Below are positions 26,800 through 36,414 of a stretch of DNA of 64,000 nt, one piece after another. Location: contig JASENG010000016.1 of NCBI GenBank assembly GCA_030027265.1, positions 21,910 through 85,909 on the forward strand, read 5' to 3'. Position numbers and translations under genes: made by a program. How positions within the stretch are numbered: the stretch's first letter is position 1; each line of letters starts with the position of its first letter. A model generated the notes under the pieces. The model had not been told where the DNA came from. It made no database searches and saw only the letters and a program-made list of their open reading frames with translations. This DNA comes from Lysinibacillus fusiformis. Its GTDB lineage: Bacteria; Bacillota; Bacilli; Bacillales_A; Planococcaceae.

Positions 26800-28464
26800 A
26801 TGGAATTTTCTTTTAGAGAAATATTAATGGATGGAATCGATGATATGGTTTTTATTGTAAAAGTAGAAAACCAAAGATTTAAATATGAATTTATTAATAG
26901 AATAGCTTTACAAAACTTAGGATTAAATAAAAATATTCATGGACTATCTTTCAGCGATTTATTCCCGAATGATATTGCAGATTTTCTTTCAAAAAAGTAT
27001 CAAGAAGTATTATTAAAAGGAGAAAGCATTACTTACGAGGATTCTTACAAAAAAAATGGTAATTTAGAAGAAAAGCATTATTCTCAAGTAAAGCTTACAC
27101 CTATTTTTGATGAAAATGGGTCATGTATACGAATTGTATCTGTAGTAAGAGATATAACTAAAGAAAAAGCAGCTTTATCTTATGTAAAAGAAATGGTGAA
27201 TAAAATTGCCGAGAGCAATGAGCGCTACCAATCATTATTTACTCATAATCCAGATGGCATTCTTACTTTTGATAAAAAAGGATTTATTACGAATGGAAAT
27301 TTAGTAATTGAGAATATTGTTGGCTACCAAGTAATGGAGTTAATTGGTAAGTCTTTTAAAGATTTAATATACGGTGATAAAACCCTACTTAAAAAGTCAA
27401 TTAATAAAGCATCAGAAGGTACTACAACAATTGGAGAATTTCTACTGGAAAATAAAGATGGGGACATCTTAACAATTAACTTAAAATTAGTTCCACTGAT
27501 ATTAGAAGATAATGTTATTGGATTATTTGGAATTTTAAAAGATATTACTGAGATGAAAAAGACTATAGAGCATTTAGAAGAGAGTGAAAAGCGTTTTAGA
27601 ATTATTGCCGAAAATGCCCATGATTTAATCACGCTAGTTAATAAGAAAGGTGAAATCACATATGTTTCTCCTTCATATAAAAATATATTAGGCTATGATC
27701 ACAAAGAATATGTTGGAAAACCGTTCATTCACAATATTCATCCGGATGATTTAGCAAGGTTGATGGAAAATTTCGGAAGAACAATTCAGTCAAGTGAACC
27801 CTTTCAATGTGAATTTAGACAAAAAAATTCAAAAGAAGAATTATTATGGTTCGAAGCAATTGGTAAGCCTGTATTTAATCCTCAAAATAAGTTTCAGTAT
27901 TTAGTAGTTCTAACGAGAGATATAACATTAAGAAAGAAATATGAATCCAACCTGAAACATTTTGCTTATTATGATTCTTTAACTAATCTTCCTAATCGTA
28001 TCCTTTTTAATGAAAAATTCAAAATAGCTAAGGAGCATTTTCTTAATAATAACGATGGTTTAGCTATCATTATTTTGGATATTGATCATTTTAAAAGGAT
28101 TAATGATATGTATGGTCATGATGTAGGAGATATGGTAATTAAAGAGTTTGGACGTCGAATTAAACAATCGGTTCGTGATTCTGACACTGTAGCAAGAATA
28201 GGGGGAGATGAGTTTACTATTCTCTTACCTAGAATACAGAATGCTGAAAATGCAATTAATTTTGCGGAAAGAATTCAAAAAAATATGCAGTATCCATGGG
28301 AGATTAATGGGGAAGTATTAAATGTTACAACAAGTATGGGCATTGCATTGGCATCAATTTCAGATAGTTTCACTAAATCATCATTAATGAAAAAAGCTGA
28401 TATTGCATTATATCAAGCTAAAGAAAGTGGAAGAAATTCATTTGAATTATATGAAATTATTTAA
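26800..28464 (+). CDS. PAS-PAS-PAS-GGDEF diguanylate cyclase
   Basis: 554 residues, no membrane helix. Three PAS domains (about 5-125, 140-255 and 260-380) are followed by a GGDEF domain (~390-554) with an intact signature ARIGGDEFTILL near 467 and an RDSD allosteric I-site five residues before it. It should synthesise c-di-GMP from two GTP in response to a PAS-sensed cue, with product inhibition. It lies 26 bp after the EAL-PilZ gene, so synthesis and breakdown are encoded together. AAGGGG precedes the ATG. Confidence 0.9.
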   Translation: MEFSFREILMDGIDDMVFIVKVENQRFKYEFINRIALQNLGLNKNIHGLSFSDLFPNDIADFLSKKYQEVLLKGESITYEDSYKKNGNLEEKHYSQVKLTPIFDENGSCIRIVSVVRDITKEKAALSYVKEMVNKIAESNERYQSLFTHNPDGILTFDKKGFITNGNLVIENIVGYQVMELIGKSFKDLIYGDKTLLKKSINKASEGTTTIGEFLLENKDGDILTINLKLVPLILEDNVIGLFGILKDITEMKKTIEHLEESEKRFRIIAENAHDLITLVNKKGEITYVSPSYKNILGYDHKEYVGKPFIHNIHPDDLARLMENFGRTIQSSEPFQCEFRQKNSKEELLWFEAIGKPVFNPQNKFQYLVVLTRDITLRKKYESNLKHFAYYDSLTNLPNRILFNEKFKIAKEHFLNNNDGLAIIILDIDHFKRINDMYGHDVGDMVIKEFGRRIKQSVRDSDTVARIGGDEFTILLPRIQNAENAINFAERIQKNMQYPWEINGEVLNVTTSMGIALASISDSFTKSSLMKKADIALYQAKESGRNSFELYEII

Positions 28465-28504
28465 ATATTTTCCCAAGATTAAATTTCTTTAGGGGGATGA
28501 TAAG

Positions 28505-28720
28505 GTGTTTACAAACGATACAGAATATAAAAATCACATAATGAGCAATTTCTACGATAAAGACAATACAAATGAAATAAATGTGGTAAACGAACTATCC
28601 TTTGTAGAAAAAAAAGTTAAAAACTATGTTCTTCAAAATATTAATGATATAAGTTCTGAGGAATTAATTCTTTATAAAGAAATCTTAGAAATTTTTAAAA
28701 AAATGAAAGATGTATTTTAA
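28505..28720 (+). CDS. Hypothetical small acidic protein (71 aa)
   Basis: A GTG start with AGGGGG upstream opens 71 residues, predicted all-helical: an Asn/Asp-rich N-terminus and a C-terminal helix-turn-helix-like hairpin (ELSFVEKKVKNYVLQNI, SSEELILYKEILEIF). It sits in the c-di-GMP cluster 40 bp after the cyclase. It could be a small regulatory partner (the size recalls Spo0E-like or anti-kinase peptides, but no signature is seen). Function unknown. Confidence 0.6.
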   Translation: MFTNDTEYKNHIMSNFYDKDNTNEINVVNELSFVEKKVKNYVLQNINDISSEELILYKEILEIFKKMKDVF

Positions 28721-29321
28721 TAGAGAATCGGTTCAATTATGAAAATCTTCTATTGCAATAAAAGTAAGGGGTAGGGAAAAACTGCTTAAAAAATGAGATT
28801 CAAGGTTCTATAGGAAAAAAGGAATACCTTCTTAAATATCTCCTATATATTTATAAAAATGAGAAGAACAGGTGATATGTCGAAATATAGTTTAATTAGA
28901 GATATATCGAAGTACATTTTACTTCTAAATCTTTATCTTATTTTTCGGTTTCAAAATTGTACCCTTGATACTAGCAAACTTAAATGAAAGAGAGTGGATC
29001 TGACAGGTGGATTGTCGTACAGAAATTGGAATTACTCTTGATGACTAAGTATTTTTATAGTCCAAAACGACCACCAATCTGATAGGTGGTCGTTTAAAGA
29101 TAGTTTGATGATAGGGTGTGGTAAATGCTCCAACACATGTTTGAGACTAATCTATACTCTATATTGTTCTAGAAATTAGAAATTTTAGGTAATTCTTACA
29201 TATATGAAGTTTTTGAAATTAAAGGGTTATTTAAAGTTAATGATTTTACATAATAAATGGAATTATAAAGTCATTTGAAGAACTATGTTAGTTTGAAATT
29301 TATGAAAGAGGTTGATTTGAC
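28721..29321. other. 600-bp intergenic region before the chemoreceptor
   Basis: No gene is seen. It holds one clear hairpin: an 11-bp stem (29065-29075 with 29085-29095) with the loop AATCTGATA and only a short T stretch, so it is a weak terminator or structured leader. A related block, ATCTGACAGGTGGA, occurs about 85 bp upstream. No c-di-GMP riboswitch signature was recognised. Confidence 0.5.
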
Positions 29322-31013
29322 ATGAAATTAACAATTGGAAAGAAGTTATTAGGGGCTTTTTTAAGTATCACTCTTCTATTAACTATAACAAGTACGATTT
29401 CGTTTATCTCTATTAATAAGATAAACGAATCTTATTCAGATATTACAGATAGAAGGGTAGAAATTCTTAAAAATGCAAAATCAATAGCCCTATATGCCAC
29501 AAAGGAGAACAGTGGTCTCAGGGCGCTACTATTAAATGAATCTGGAGCAATCGATTCAATAAATGATTCCATTCATGGCCTTGAATCAGAAATCAAAGAT
29601 ACTGAAAAATTAGTAAGTAGTTCAGAACAGAAAGAAATTTTAAGACATTTAAGTAATAAGAACAATGAGTTTAAATCTAAACTTGAACAAATCTCGCAAA
29701 TAATGAATAGTGACATTGAAGAAGCAAAATTCCTAACCAACTATGAAGCTATGCCAAAAGCAAGGGAAATTAGGGATCTAGCAGAACAAATAGAGCTGAT
29801 TCAAGAAAAGGAATTAGAATCAGCTACTGGCGTTAACAAAGAGATGGTGAAGTCAACTACTAATATAGTTGTAATTTGTAGTGGTATTGCTTTATTATTT
29901 GCAATTATTATGGGTTATATTATGTCACGTAAAATTTCAAAACCTATTATTGCTATGTCTAACTTAGCTGAGAAAATATCTTCTGGTAATTTGTCAGTTG
30001 AGAAAATAAAAATTAAAAGCAGTGATGAAATAGGAACATTAGCTAAATCTTTTAACATAATGACTGAAAATCTAAGAACCTTAATACAACAAGTAAATGA
30101 TAGTGTCGTTCACGTTGCTGCATCCTCTGAAGAATTAACAGCAAGTGCTGAACAAACAAGTAAAGCAACTGCGCAGATAGCAAATATAATTCAAGAAGTA
30201 GCAATTGGTGCAGAAAATCAAGTTCAAAGTGTAGAAGAAAGTTCGAAATCTATATATGAACTGTCTACGGGTATCAAACTAATAGCTAGTTCTGCAACAG
30301 AAGTAACTAGTGCTAGTTTAGAGGCTTCTAATTTAGCAAATGTAGGAAAAACTGATATCCAAATAGTAATGGGACAAATGGACACAATTAAAGAAACAAT
30401 TAACAATTTAAACCAATCTATGATAGGTTTAGAAAATCGTTCAGAAGAAATTGGAAAAATTATTGAAGTTATAACTAGTATTGCGAATCAAACAAACTTA
30501 TTGGCCTTAAATGCAGCTATTGAGGCAGCACGCGTTGGCGAACATGGTAAAGGTTTCGCTGTTGTAGCGGATGAAGTTAGAAAATTAGCAGAACAATCCT
30601 CACTATCTACTATGCAAATTACTGCTCTTGTTTCTGCTATCCAAGAGGAAACTTTAAGTGCAGTAAGTTCAATGGAGCTTGTTAAGATAGAAGTCAATGA
30701 AGGTATTAATAAAGCTAATCAAGCAGGAAAAACCTTTAATACTATTCAGCTAGGTATTACCAATATTAGTGGACAGATAAATGAAGTATCCTCTGCTACA
30801 GAACAAATGGCTGTGAGTACAGAACAAGTCTTGAAATCTATAGAATCAATTGTAACAGTCGCTGAACAATCCGCTGCTGGAACACAAAATGTTTCTGCAG
30901 CTGCAGAAGAACAATTAGCCTCGATGGAGGAAATTTCAGCCTCTTCTTTATCTCTATCTCAAATGGCAGAAGAATTACAATCACAAATTGGAAGATTTAA
31001 AATATATAATTAG
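29322..31013 (+). CDS. Methyl-accepting chemotaxis protein
   Basis: 563 residues. A first membrane helix (~9-31), an extracytoplasmic four-helix-bundle-type sensor (~32-178), a second membrane helix (~180-200), HAMP (~201-255) and a long cytoplasmic signalling domain. The hairpin tip contains [20 protein letters not shown] and [15 protein letters not shown], the CheA/CheW contact region. There is no C-terminal CheR pentapeptide. A decayed copy of its 3' end lies upstream at 20160-20430. Placement beside c-di-GMP genes suggests linked control of motility and sessility. AGAGGTTG precedes the ATG. Confidence 0.92.
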   Translation: MKLTIGKKLLGAFLSITLLLTITSTISFISINKINESYSDITDRRVEILKNAKSIALYATKENSGLRALLLNESGAIDSINDSIHGLESEIKDTEKLVSSSEQKEILRHLSNKNNEFKSKLEQISQIMNSDIEEAKFLTNYEAMPKAREIRDLAEQIELIQEKELESATGVNKEMVKSTTNIVVICSGIALLFAIIMGYIMSRKISKPIIAMSNLAEKISSGNLSVEKIKIKSSDEIGTLAKSFNIMTENLRTLIQQVNDSVVHVAASSEELTASAEQTSKATAQIANIIQEVAIGAENQVQSVEESSKSIYELSTGIKLIASSATEVTSASLEASNLANVGKTDIQIVMGQMDTIKETINNLNQSMIGLENRSEEIGKIIEVITSIANQTNLLALNAAIEAARVGEHGKGFAVVADEVRKLAEQSSLSTMQITALVSAIQEETLSAVSSMELVKIEVNEGINKANQAGKTFNTIQLGITNISGQINEVSSATEQMAVSTEQVLKSIESIVTVAEQSAAGTQNVSAAAEEQLASMEEISASSLSLSQMAEELQSQIGRFKIYN

Positions 31014-31099
31014 CCAAAAAAAATTATAGGTAAAACAATTAGCAATTTAGATACTAAGCCTAGTAAAATTGCTCCTATGTAGAAATTGCTGTTTCGAAA

Positions 31100-31165
31100 A
31101 AAGTTTATATTAAAATAAGAAATGCATCAGAAAATACTACAATTAAAGTTGGAGGACAATCATAA
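31100..31165 (+). pseudogene. Short C-terminal protein remnant
   Basis: One frame reads VYIKIRNASENTTIKVGGQS then stop, which looks like the end of a beta-rich protein. It has no start and abuts exactly the edge of the duplicated permease fragment. Parent gene not recognised. Confidence 0.35.
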
Positions 31166-31291
31166 ACCCAATAATCAAGACAATAAAACCTACATAAATC
31201 CAATGCAAAGCCGACAAATCCATAAACCGTCTATCCCCTCTATTCGTTTATCCATAGAATATGAGGTGTATGACTAGATGGTGAGGGAGGT
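31162..31291. repeat. Direct repeat, copy 2 (truncated permease 5' end)
   Basis: A near copy of 19031-19160 in the same orientation. It keeps about 20 codons of the permease 5' end on the minus strand (ATG at 31223-31221) plus the upstream region. The rest of the gene is absent, so this copy is a dead fragment. Confidence 0.9.
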
Positions 31292-32475
31292 GATGATGCG
31301 ATAAAAATTTCAATTTGAAAAATGAGTTTTTCATATAAGATGGGGAAATGTAATTTCGGTTTACTTTAGAACAAGATTCGAAGAACTATGGGGATGATTC
31401 AATGAGTAAATTTTTCGCCGCTTCAAGAGTGTTAGATTAAATGGACAGAACAAGATGCCAGTTGTCCACTCACTTTATTTACAATTTGAATTCCTGTCCA
31501 ATTAGTTTACTAATGATAGTGGGATAAGTGGATGTTTTACCATTATTTAGTAATGGAGCTTTTTTCGTGGCTAAATAAGGGGAGGTGTTTTCCGGTTATT
31601 CTTTGGAAATTCCTCCATTACGATATTTTTCGAATCGAGCGGAATATTACCAGTTACTTAACAGATTGTGTGCTTTACCTTGATAAGAGCGGTCTTTTCA
31701 AATCGAAATCTAGTAACTAGCGATTGTAAAAATAAGAGAAGATTTTCCGGTTATTTAAGTAATGGTGCTAGTTTCAGTAGAAAATAATGGAATATATTCC
31801 GATTATTCAAAGAAAAATCCTATATTTTCACGTTTTTTGAGTGGATAGGCGGAATTGCTCCTTTTATTTAAGCTTTTTTGATTTAATTTTCTAATTAAAC
31901 GTATTTTTTCCGCCTATTTATCAAAGTCGATGCTTACCCAAATCGCCCAACTGTTATAATCGGACCCACTGAAGTATATATGAATGTAATGGTAGAAAAA
32001 ATTCTTTGTACAATTTTTTACGATTGTCAAGATAATATGTGGATTTGCGTTTGTAGCAAAGTGTTTCATAGCATAATTATCTTCATGTGGGTTTCATAAA
32101 ATAGTTAGTTAGTTTTCCAACTCTTCTTAGAACCATTAACCGGAGTACCTGTGTTATTATAGAAGCAAACGTTGCAAGTCGCTTTGAGAATTTATGCTTA
32201 AAAACGTTTACGGGTATACGAAGTAAGCAATTTTCTTTCTACTATAGAACAATATCGAAGGTAGGCAGAACTTGTGCAGCCAGGATAATCTAGTATAGAA
32301 TAATAAATATTGGATTAGATTCTCTGTTTCTACTTTTATAGCGGAAAAAGCAGTAGATGCTTGTATTCATAAAATAGTATTGGAATAGAATATAGATATT
32401 ATATTTTGTGGAATGTGAGAAGATAGTTTAGAATAATAAGAGAAGTATATTTATAATTGGAAGGAAAGTGAAAGT
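31292..32475. repeat. Non-coding, repeat-like region before pruA
   Basis: Over 1 kb without a supported gene. The core TTCCGGTTATT occurs at 31590-31600 and 31745-31755, with variant TTCCGATTATT at 31797-31807; nearby fragments such as GGCGGAATTGCTCC and TTTTTTCCGCCTATTT look like diverged arms of the same repeat. A weak cre-like site may lie at 32199-32212. Promoter elements of the next gene are not clear. Confidence 0.45.
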
Positions 32476-34107
32476 ATGAGTAACGGAATTTTCAAAATAC
32501 CAACACCTAAGAATGAGCCTGGCAATACATATGCTCCGGGTACAAAGGAAAGAGAAACATTAAAAGCGGAATTAAAGCGCCAATCCGAAATGGTAGTCGA
32601 GATTCCTGTTATTATTAACGGTCAATATATTAAAACTGATACAGTAAAACAAGTAGTTATGCCACATAGTCACCAACATGTTTTAGCGAACTACTCAGAG
32701 GCTGGCGAGAAAGAACTGCGTGATGCTGTCGAAGCTGCGATGGCTGCGAAAGAATCATGGGCAAATATGCCATGGGAACATCGTGCAGCAATTTTCTTAA
32801 AAGCTGCAGATCTAATTTCTGGTCCATATCGTGATGTATTGAATGCTGCAACGATGTTGGGACAATCTAAAACAGCTATTCAAACTGAAATTGATGCTGC
32901 TCAAGAGTTAGCAGATTTCTTGCGTTTTGGTGTAGATTATGCAAATCAGGTTTATCAAATTCAGCCTGACAGCATGAAGAATGTATGGAACCGCCTTGAT
33001 TACCGTCCATTAGATGGTTTTGTATTAGCGATTTCTCCATTCAACTTCACTGCAATCGGCGGGAATTTACCATCAGCTCCTGCAATGATGGGGAACGTAG
33101 TTGTTTGGAAGCCTGCATCAACTTCTATTCTTGCAAACTATTACTTCATGCGTATTTTAGAAGAAGCTGGATTACCAAAAGGTGTAATCAACTTCGTACC
33201 ATCTCGTGGATCACAAGTATCTGAAGTAGTATTAACAGACGCTCGTATGGCTGGATTCCACTTCACTGGTTCTACTGCTACATTCCAAACAATTTGGAAA
33301 ACAGTAGGTGAGAACATTGCAAGCTACAAATCATATCCTCGTTTAGTTGGGGAAACAGGTGGTAAAGACTTCGTATTTGTGCACGAAACTGCACAAGCTG
33401 ACAAAGTAGTCGCTAACCTTGTTCGTGGGGCTTTTGAATACCAAGGTCAAAAATGTTCTGCCGCTTCTCGCGCTTACATTCCACAAAGCATGTGGGAAGA
33501 AGTGAAGAACGGTTTAGTAGAAGAAACTGCTAAGCTTAAGGTGGGGGATGTACGTGACTTCCGCAACTTCATGGGGGCAGTGATCGATAAACCAGCATTT
33601 GATTCAATTACAAGCTATATCGATTATGCTGCAGCATCCGATGAAGCAGAAATTATTGCTGGCGGTACTTATGATGATACTGTTGGTTATTTCGTTCAAC
33701 CAACAATTATTGTAACAACGAATCCAAACTTCAAAACGATGGTTGAGGAAATCTTTGGACCAGTATTAACGATCTATGTTTATGAAAATGACAAATTAGA
33801 AGAAACTTTAGATGCAGTTGATACAGCGTCAATGTACGCATTAACAGGTGCTATCTTTGCACAGGATCGCCAAGCAATCCTTCACTTAGAGAATCGTTTA
33901 TCCGGTGCAGCTGGTAACTTCTACATCAATGACAAACCAACGGGTGCCATGATTAACCAACAACCATTCGGTGGTTCTCGTGGTTCAGGTACAAACGATA
34001 AAGCAGGTTCTGTATTTAACATGATTCGCTGGACAACTCCACGTGTCATCAAAGAAAACTTTGCTCCAACAACAGAAATTACTTATCCATTTATGGATGA
34101 AGAATAA
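32476..34107 (+). CDS. pruA: L-glutamate gamma-semialdehyde (P5C) dehydrogenase, group 1
   Basis: 543 residues of the aldehyde dehydrogenase superfamily. It oxidises glutamate semialdehyde from proline or arginine breakdown to glutamate with NAD+. Key regions: AISPFNFTAIGGN and VVWKPAS (NAD site), GFHFTGST, GETGGKDFVFVH (catalytic Glu region), YQGQKCSAASR (catalytic Cys), EEIFGPVL and QQPFGGSRGSGTND. The GGKDFVFVH and FEYQGQKCSA segments and length match the ALDH4A1-type group 1, not the ~515-residue RocA type usual in Bacillus. GGAAGG precedes the ATG. It stands alone, with a strong terminator and no proline dehydrogenase nearby. Confidence 0.92.
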   Translation: MSNGIFKIPTPKNEPGNTYAPGTKERETLKAELKRQSEMVVEIPVIINGQYIKTDTVKQVVMPHSHQHVLANYSEAGEKELRDAVEAAMAAKESWANMPWEHRAAIFLKAADLISGPYRDVLNAATMLGQSKTAIQTEIDAAQELADFLRFGVDYANQVYQIQPDSMKNVWNRLDYRPLDGFVLAISPFNFTAIGGNLPSAPAMMGNVVVWKPASTSILANYYFMRILEEAGLPKGVINFVPSRGSQVSEVVLTDARMAGFHFTGSTATFQTIWKTVGENIASYKSYPRLVGETGGKDFVFVHETAQADKVVANLVRGAFEYQGQKCSAASRAYIPQSMWEEVKNGLVEETAKLKVGDVRDFRNFMGAVIDKPAFDSITSYIDYAAASDEAEIIAGGTYDDTVGYFVQPTIIVTTNPNFKTMVEEIFGPVLTIYVYENDKLEETLDAVDTASMYALTGAIFAQDRQAILHLENRLSGAAGNFYINDKPTGAMINQQPFGGSRGSGTNDKAGSVFNMIRWTTPRVIKENFAPTTEITYPFMDEE

Positions 34108-34118
34108 TTATTGATATA

Positions 34119-34155
34119 AAAAGAGGTTGAAGAGTAATTTCAACCTCTTTTTTCA
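34119..34155 (+). terminator. Terminator after pruA
   Basis: A 13-bp stem (34119-34131 with 34139-34151) followed by T residues. Confidence 0.88.
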
Positions 34156-34299
34156 TTATTTTATCTAGGTATATTAAAAACTTATCTCTTTTTTAGTACG
34201 AATAATAATTATTAGTAGACTTAAATCATCCTCCTTATTGATCCCCTTAATTAATAAAAATTGTCCCTAAAGTATCGAGAATTAATAAAAAATAGAAAA

Positions 34300-34333
34300 A
34301 GAAAAAGCCAACCTCTCTACATACGAAGAGAGA
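34300..34333 (-). terminator. Possible terminator of the HEAT-like gene
   Basis: On the minus strand a short CTCTCT/AGAGAG stem (about 34312-34333) is followed a few bases later by T-rich sequence. The stem is short, so confidence is moderate. Confidence 0.45.
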
Positions 34334-34366
34334 ATGACTTACCATTCATTAATCCGAATTTTTTGT

Positions 34367-34795
34367 TTACAGTTTTGCCCAGCGTTCCTCTAACCAGCTC
34401 ATGAATTCCACGCCTTTGTCGCCTTCATATGCGTCATAGACATCCAAACGCATACGTTTTAGCTTTTCCGCAAAATCCGCCACTGTGTGGTCCTTTGGCA
34501 AGCTTTTTTTCACGCGCAGGAAAATTTTATCTGTCCCTTTGATGATATCAAACTTTGCAGGCACAGGCTTTTCAAAGTTCTCTCCAAACCCTGCCAGTGC
34601 ATCATATGCTGCGATTTGCACCTTGTAGACCGAATCATGCTGCATACGATTTATTAATAAATCTATAATTTTGTCATGTTTATAAGCAGACAAAATTTCG
34701 ACTGCCGCCAAACGTTCACGCCAGCTAGATGTATAATTCGCTTGTTTTTTTAATGCTTCGTATTGCTCAGGTAATTCTGTTTCAAACTGTTTCAA
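34367..34795 (-). CDS. HEAT-repeat-like small protein
   Basis: 142 residues, soluble and helical. The N-terminal half (SWRERLAAVEILSAYKHDKIIDLLINRMQHDSVYKVQIAAYDALAGFG, written here in parts: WRERLAAVEIL, DLLINRMQHDSVYKV, AAYDALAGFG) shows the paired-helix pattern of HEAT/PBS-lyase repeats. The C-terminal half is charged (FAEKLKRMRLDVYDAYEGDKG). Such proteins usually act as scaffolds; partner unknown. An A-rich minus-strand leader with AAAGAGGTG precedes the ATG. Monocistronic. Confidence 0.75.
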   Translation of the reverse strand: MKQFETELPEQYEALKKQANYTSSWRERLAAVEILSAYKHDKIIDLLINRMQHDSVYKVQIAAYDALAGFGENFEKPVPAKFDIIKGTDKIFLRVKKSLPKDHTVADFAEKLKRMRLDVYDAYEGDKGVEFMSWLEERWAKL

Positions 34796-34925
34796 ATAAT
34801 TGCACCTCTTTTTTTAACTAGAGGAAAAATAAATTCTTCTTCTGCTTTCCTTATTATACGCTGTTTGAAAGGAAAAAGCGATAAATGCTGCCTTTGTAGT
34901 GCCACATGAACATTTAAGCAGAAAA

Positions 34926-35112
34926 AAACAAGTAGTATACTTGTCTGAATAAGAAAGGGCCTCTCAGACTGTCCCTGCAAACGTTTGTCAGACAAGGCGT
35001 GCCGCCGAGTGAAGGCCCGAATAGAACTAAAGTTTCATGAGGGACCTAAGGAGGCAACCGTTGCCGAATGGGAGCGTTTGTCAACAGTCTGAAACAAGTA
35101 GGCATACTTGTC
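34926..35112. repeat. Palindrome-rich structured intergenic element
   Basis: A GC-richer island in AT-rich DNA. It is flanked by two hairpins of the form ACAAGTA/TACTTGT (34926-34945 and 35092-35112) that are also direct copies of each other. Inside, CAGACTGT (34965-34972) pairs with ACAGTCTG (35084-35091), GTCCCT (34971-34976) with AGGGAC (35040-35045) and GGGCCT with AGGCCC, and there are local palindromes CAAACGTTTG (34978-34987) and GGCAACCGTTGCC (35053-35065). It could be a MITE-like repeat or a structured RNA. Confidence 0.6.
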
Positions 35113-35366
35113 GGTACATGGATTACAAACTATATTTTCTATCAATCAATTTAAGAGATGAGGCAATTTCTTTTGTTCAAGAGATTTTAATGAAGGAATA
35201 TTCTGTGTAATTCGTGGTATAATTTGAGAGAATTTCAAAATGAGGGTAATTAAATATGGCGTGTTCTAAAAAATTATCTTATAAATTTTTGAAAATAGAG
35301 GATTATTCACTAGTCTCATATTGTAAAGAAGTCATATAAGTGAAATATAGGAAGGATATAAATAGG

Positions 35367-36359
35367 ATGAGAAAACTCCAGAAAGGTGATAAGATTGGCA
35401 TCTTTTCGCCTTCTTCACCAGCTTCTGCCTCTGCAAAAGCTAGATATGAACGAGGAAAGGCTTTTCTAGAGGAGAAAGGCTTTCAAATAGTCGAAGGAAG
35501 TTTAACAGGTCAATCTGAAGGATATCGTTCAGGCTCTCCAAAAGCAAGAGCGGAGGAACTGAATAATTTATTGCGTGACCCCAAAATTAAGATGATTATG
35601 TCCATGATTGGCGGTACAAATTCGAATAGTATACTGCCGTACATTGATTACGAAGCGTTTCGTACAAATCCAAAATTCGTTGTTGGTTATTCGGATGCTA
35701 CCGCCATCTTAATGGCACTGTATGCAAAGACCGGTATCACTACATATTATGGACCTGCAATAGTTCCTTCTTTTGGCGAATTTGATCCATTAGTTCATGA
35801 TACATATCGATTTTTTGAAGCGTATTTTTGTAAAGATCATGTATTGCCCTATGAGATACCCACACCACAAGCTTGGTCAGATGAACCGGTTAATTGGTTA
35901 GAAAAAACACAGGAAAAAACACTTTTTTCAAATGAGTGGTTAGGGTTTAATGAAGGCGTGGCAGAAGGACGACTGATTGGCGGCAATAACAACGCTATGT
36001 ATGGATTTATAGGTACTGATTATTTCCCAGCTATTCAAGAGGGAGACATTTTGTTAATCGAAGACAGCATGAAAAATGCTGCTATTGTCGAAAAGAACCT
36101 TGCCATGTTAAAGCTGCATGGAATTTTAGAAAAAGTATCTGGAATTATTCTAGGAAAACATGAGCGATATGATGATTTAGGAACAGGTAAAAAACCAATT
36201 GACCTTTTGCTGGAACAATTAGATGGAAATTCCATACCGATTTTGGCTGAAGTAGACATTTGTCATACACATCCGATGCATCCTATCGCAATCGGTAAAA
36301 ATGTAAGAATAAATACTGAAATGAAAAAAATTTGGTGCTTAGAAGAATGGAAATACTAA
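35367..36359 (+). CDS. S66-family serine peptidase (LD-carboxypeptidase/MccF-like), copy 1
   Basis: 330 residues. The S66 Ser-Glu-His triad is visible: Ser in VVGYSDATA, Glu in LLIEDSMKNA and His in DICHTHPMHP; the early IGIFSPSSP and MIGGTNSN segments are also typical. Family members trim the terminal D-Ala from tetrapeptide muropeptides (LdcA) or cleave toxic peptidyl-adenylates such as microcin C (MccF). The long central insert (QAWSDEPVNWLE) and the following paralogue favour the MccF-like branch. ATG 35367 is chosen by GGAAGGA; the frame opens at GTG 35340. Confidence 0.88.
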   Translation: MRKLQKGDKIGIFSPSSPASASAKARYERGKAFLEEKGFQIVEGSLTGQSEGYRSGSPKARAEELNNLLRDPKIKMIMSMIGGTNSNSILPYIDYEAFRTNPKFVVGYSDATAILMALYAKTGITTYYGPAIVPSFGEFDPLVHDTYRFFEAYFCKDHVLPYEIPTPQAWSDEPVNWLEKTQEKTLFSNEWLGFNEGVAEGRLIGGNNNAMYGFIGTDYFPAIQEGDILLIEDSMKNAAIVEKNLAMLKLHGILEKVSGIILGKHERYDDLGTGKKPIDLLLEQLDGNSIPILAEVDICHTHPMHPIAIGKNVRINTEMKKIWCLEEWKY

Positions 36360-36414
36360 GAATGCTAGAATGACTTAGTTCTATAATAGTCGAGTCCATT
36401 TAGGGGGGAATCAT

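Noticed and set aside
28998..29095. Possible riboswitch leader before the chemoreceptor
   Set aside because: The hairpin and the repeated TCTGAyAGGTGG block are suggestive, but no known c-di-GMP or other riboswitch core is present.
31532..31720. 62-codon open frame in the repeat-like region
   Set aside because: No ribosome binding site, no family-like sequence, and it overlaps the repeated TTCCGGTTATT cores; treated as chance.
32199..32212. cre-like (CcpA) site before pruA
   Set aside because: Matches only about 12 of 14 positions and lies 264 bp from the start; too weak to list as a feature.
34792..34995. 67-codon minus-strand frame upstream of the HEAT-like gene
   Set aside because: It overlaps the HEAT-gene start and the structured element, with low-complexity sequence and no good start.
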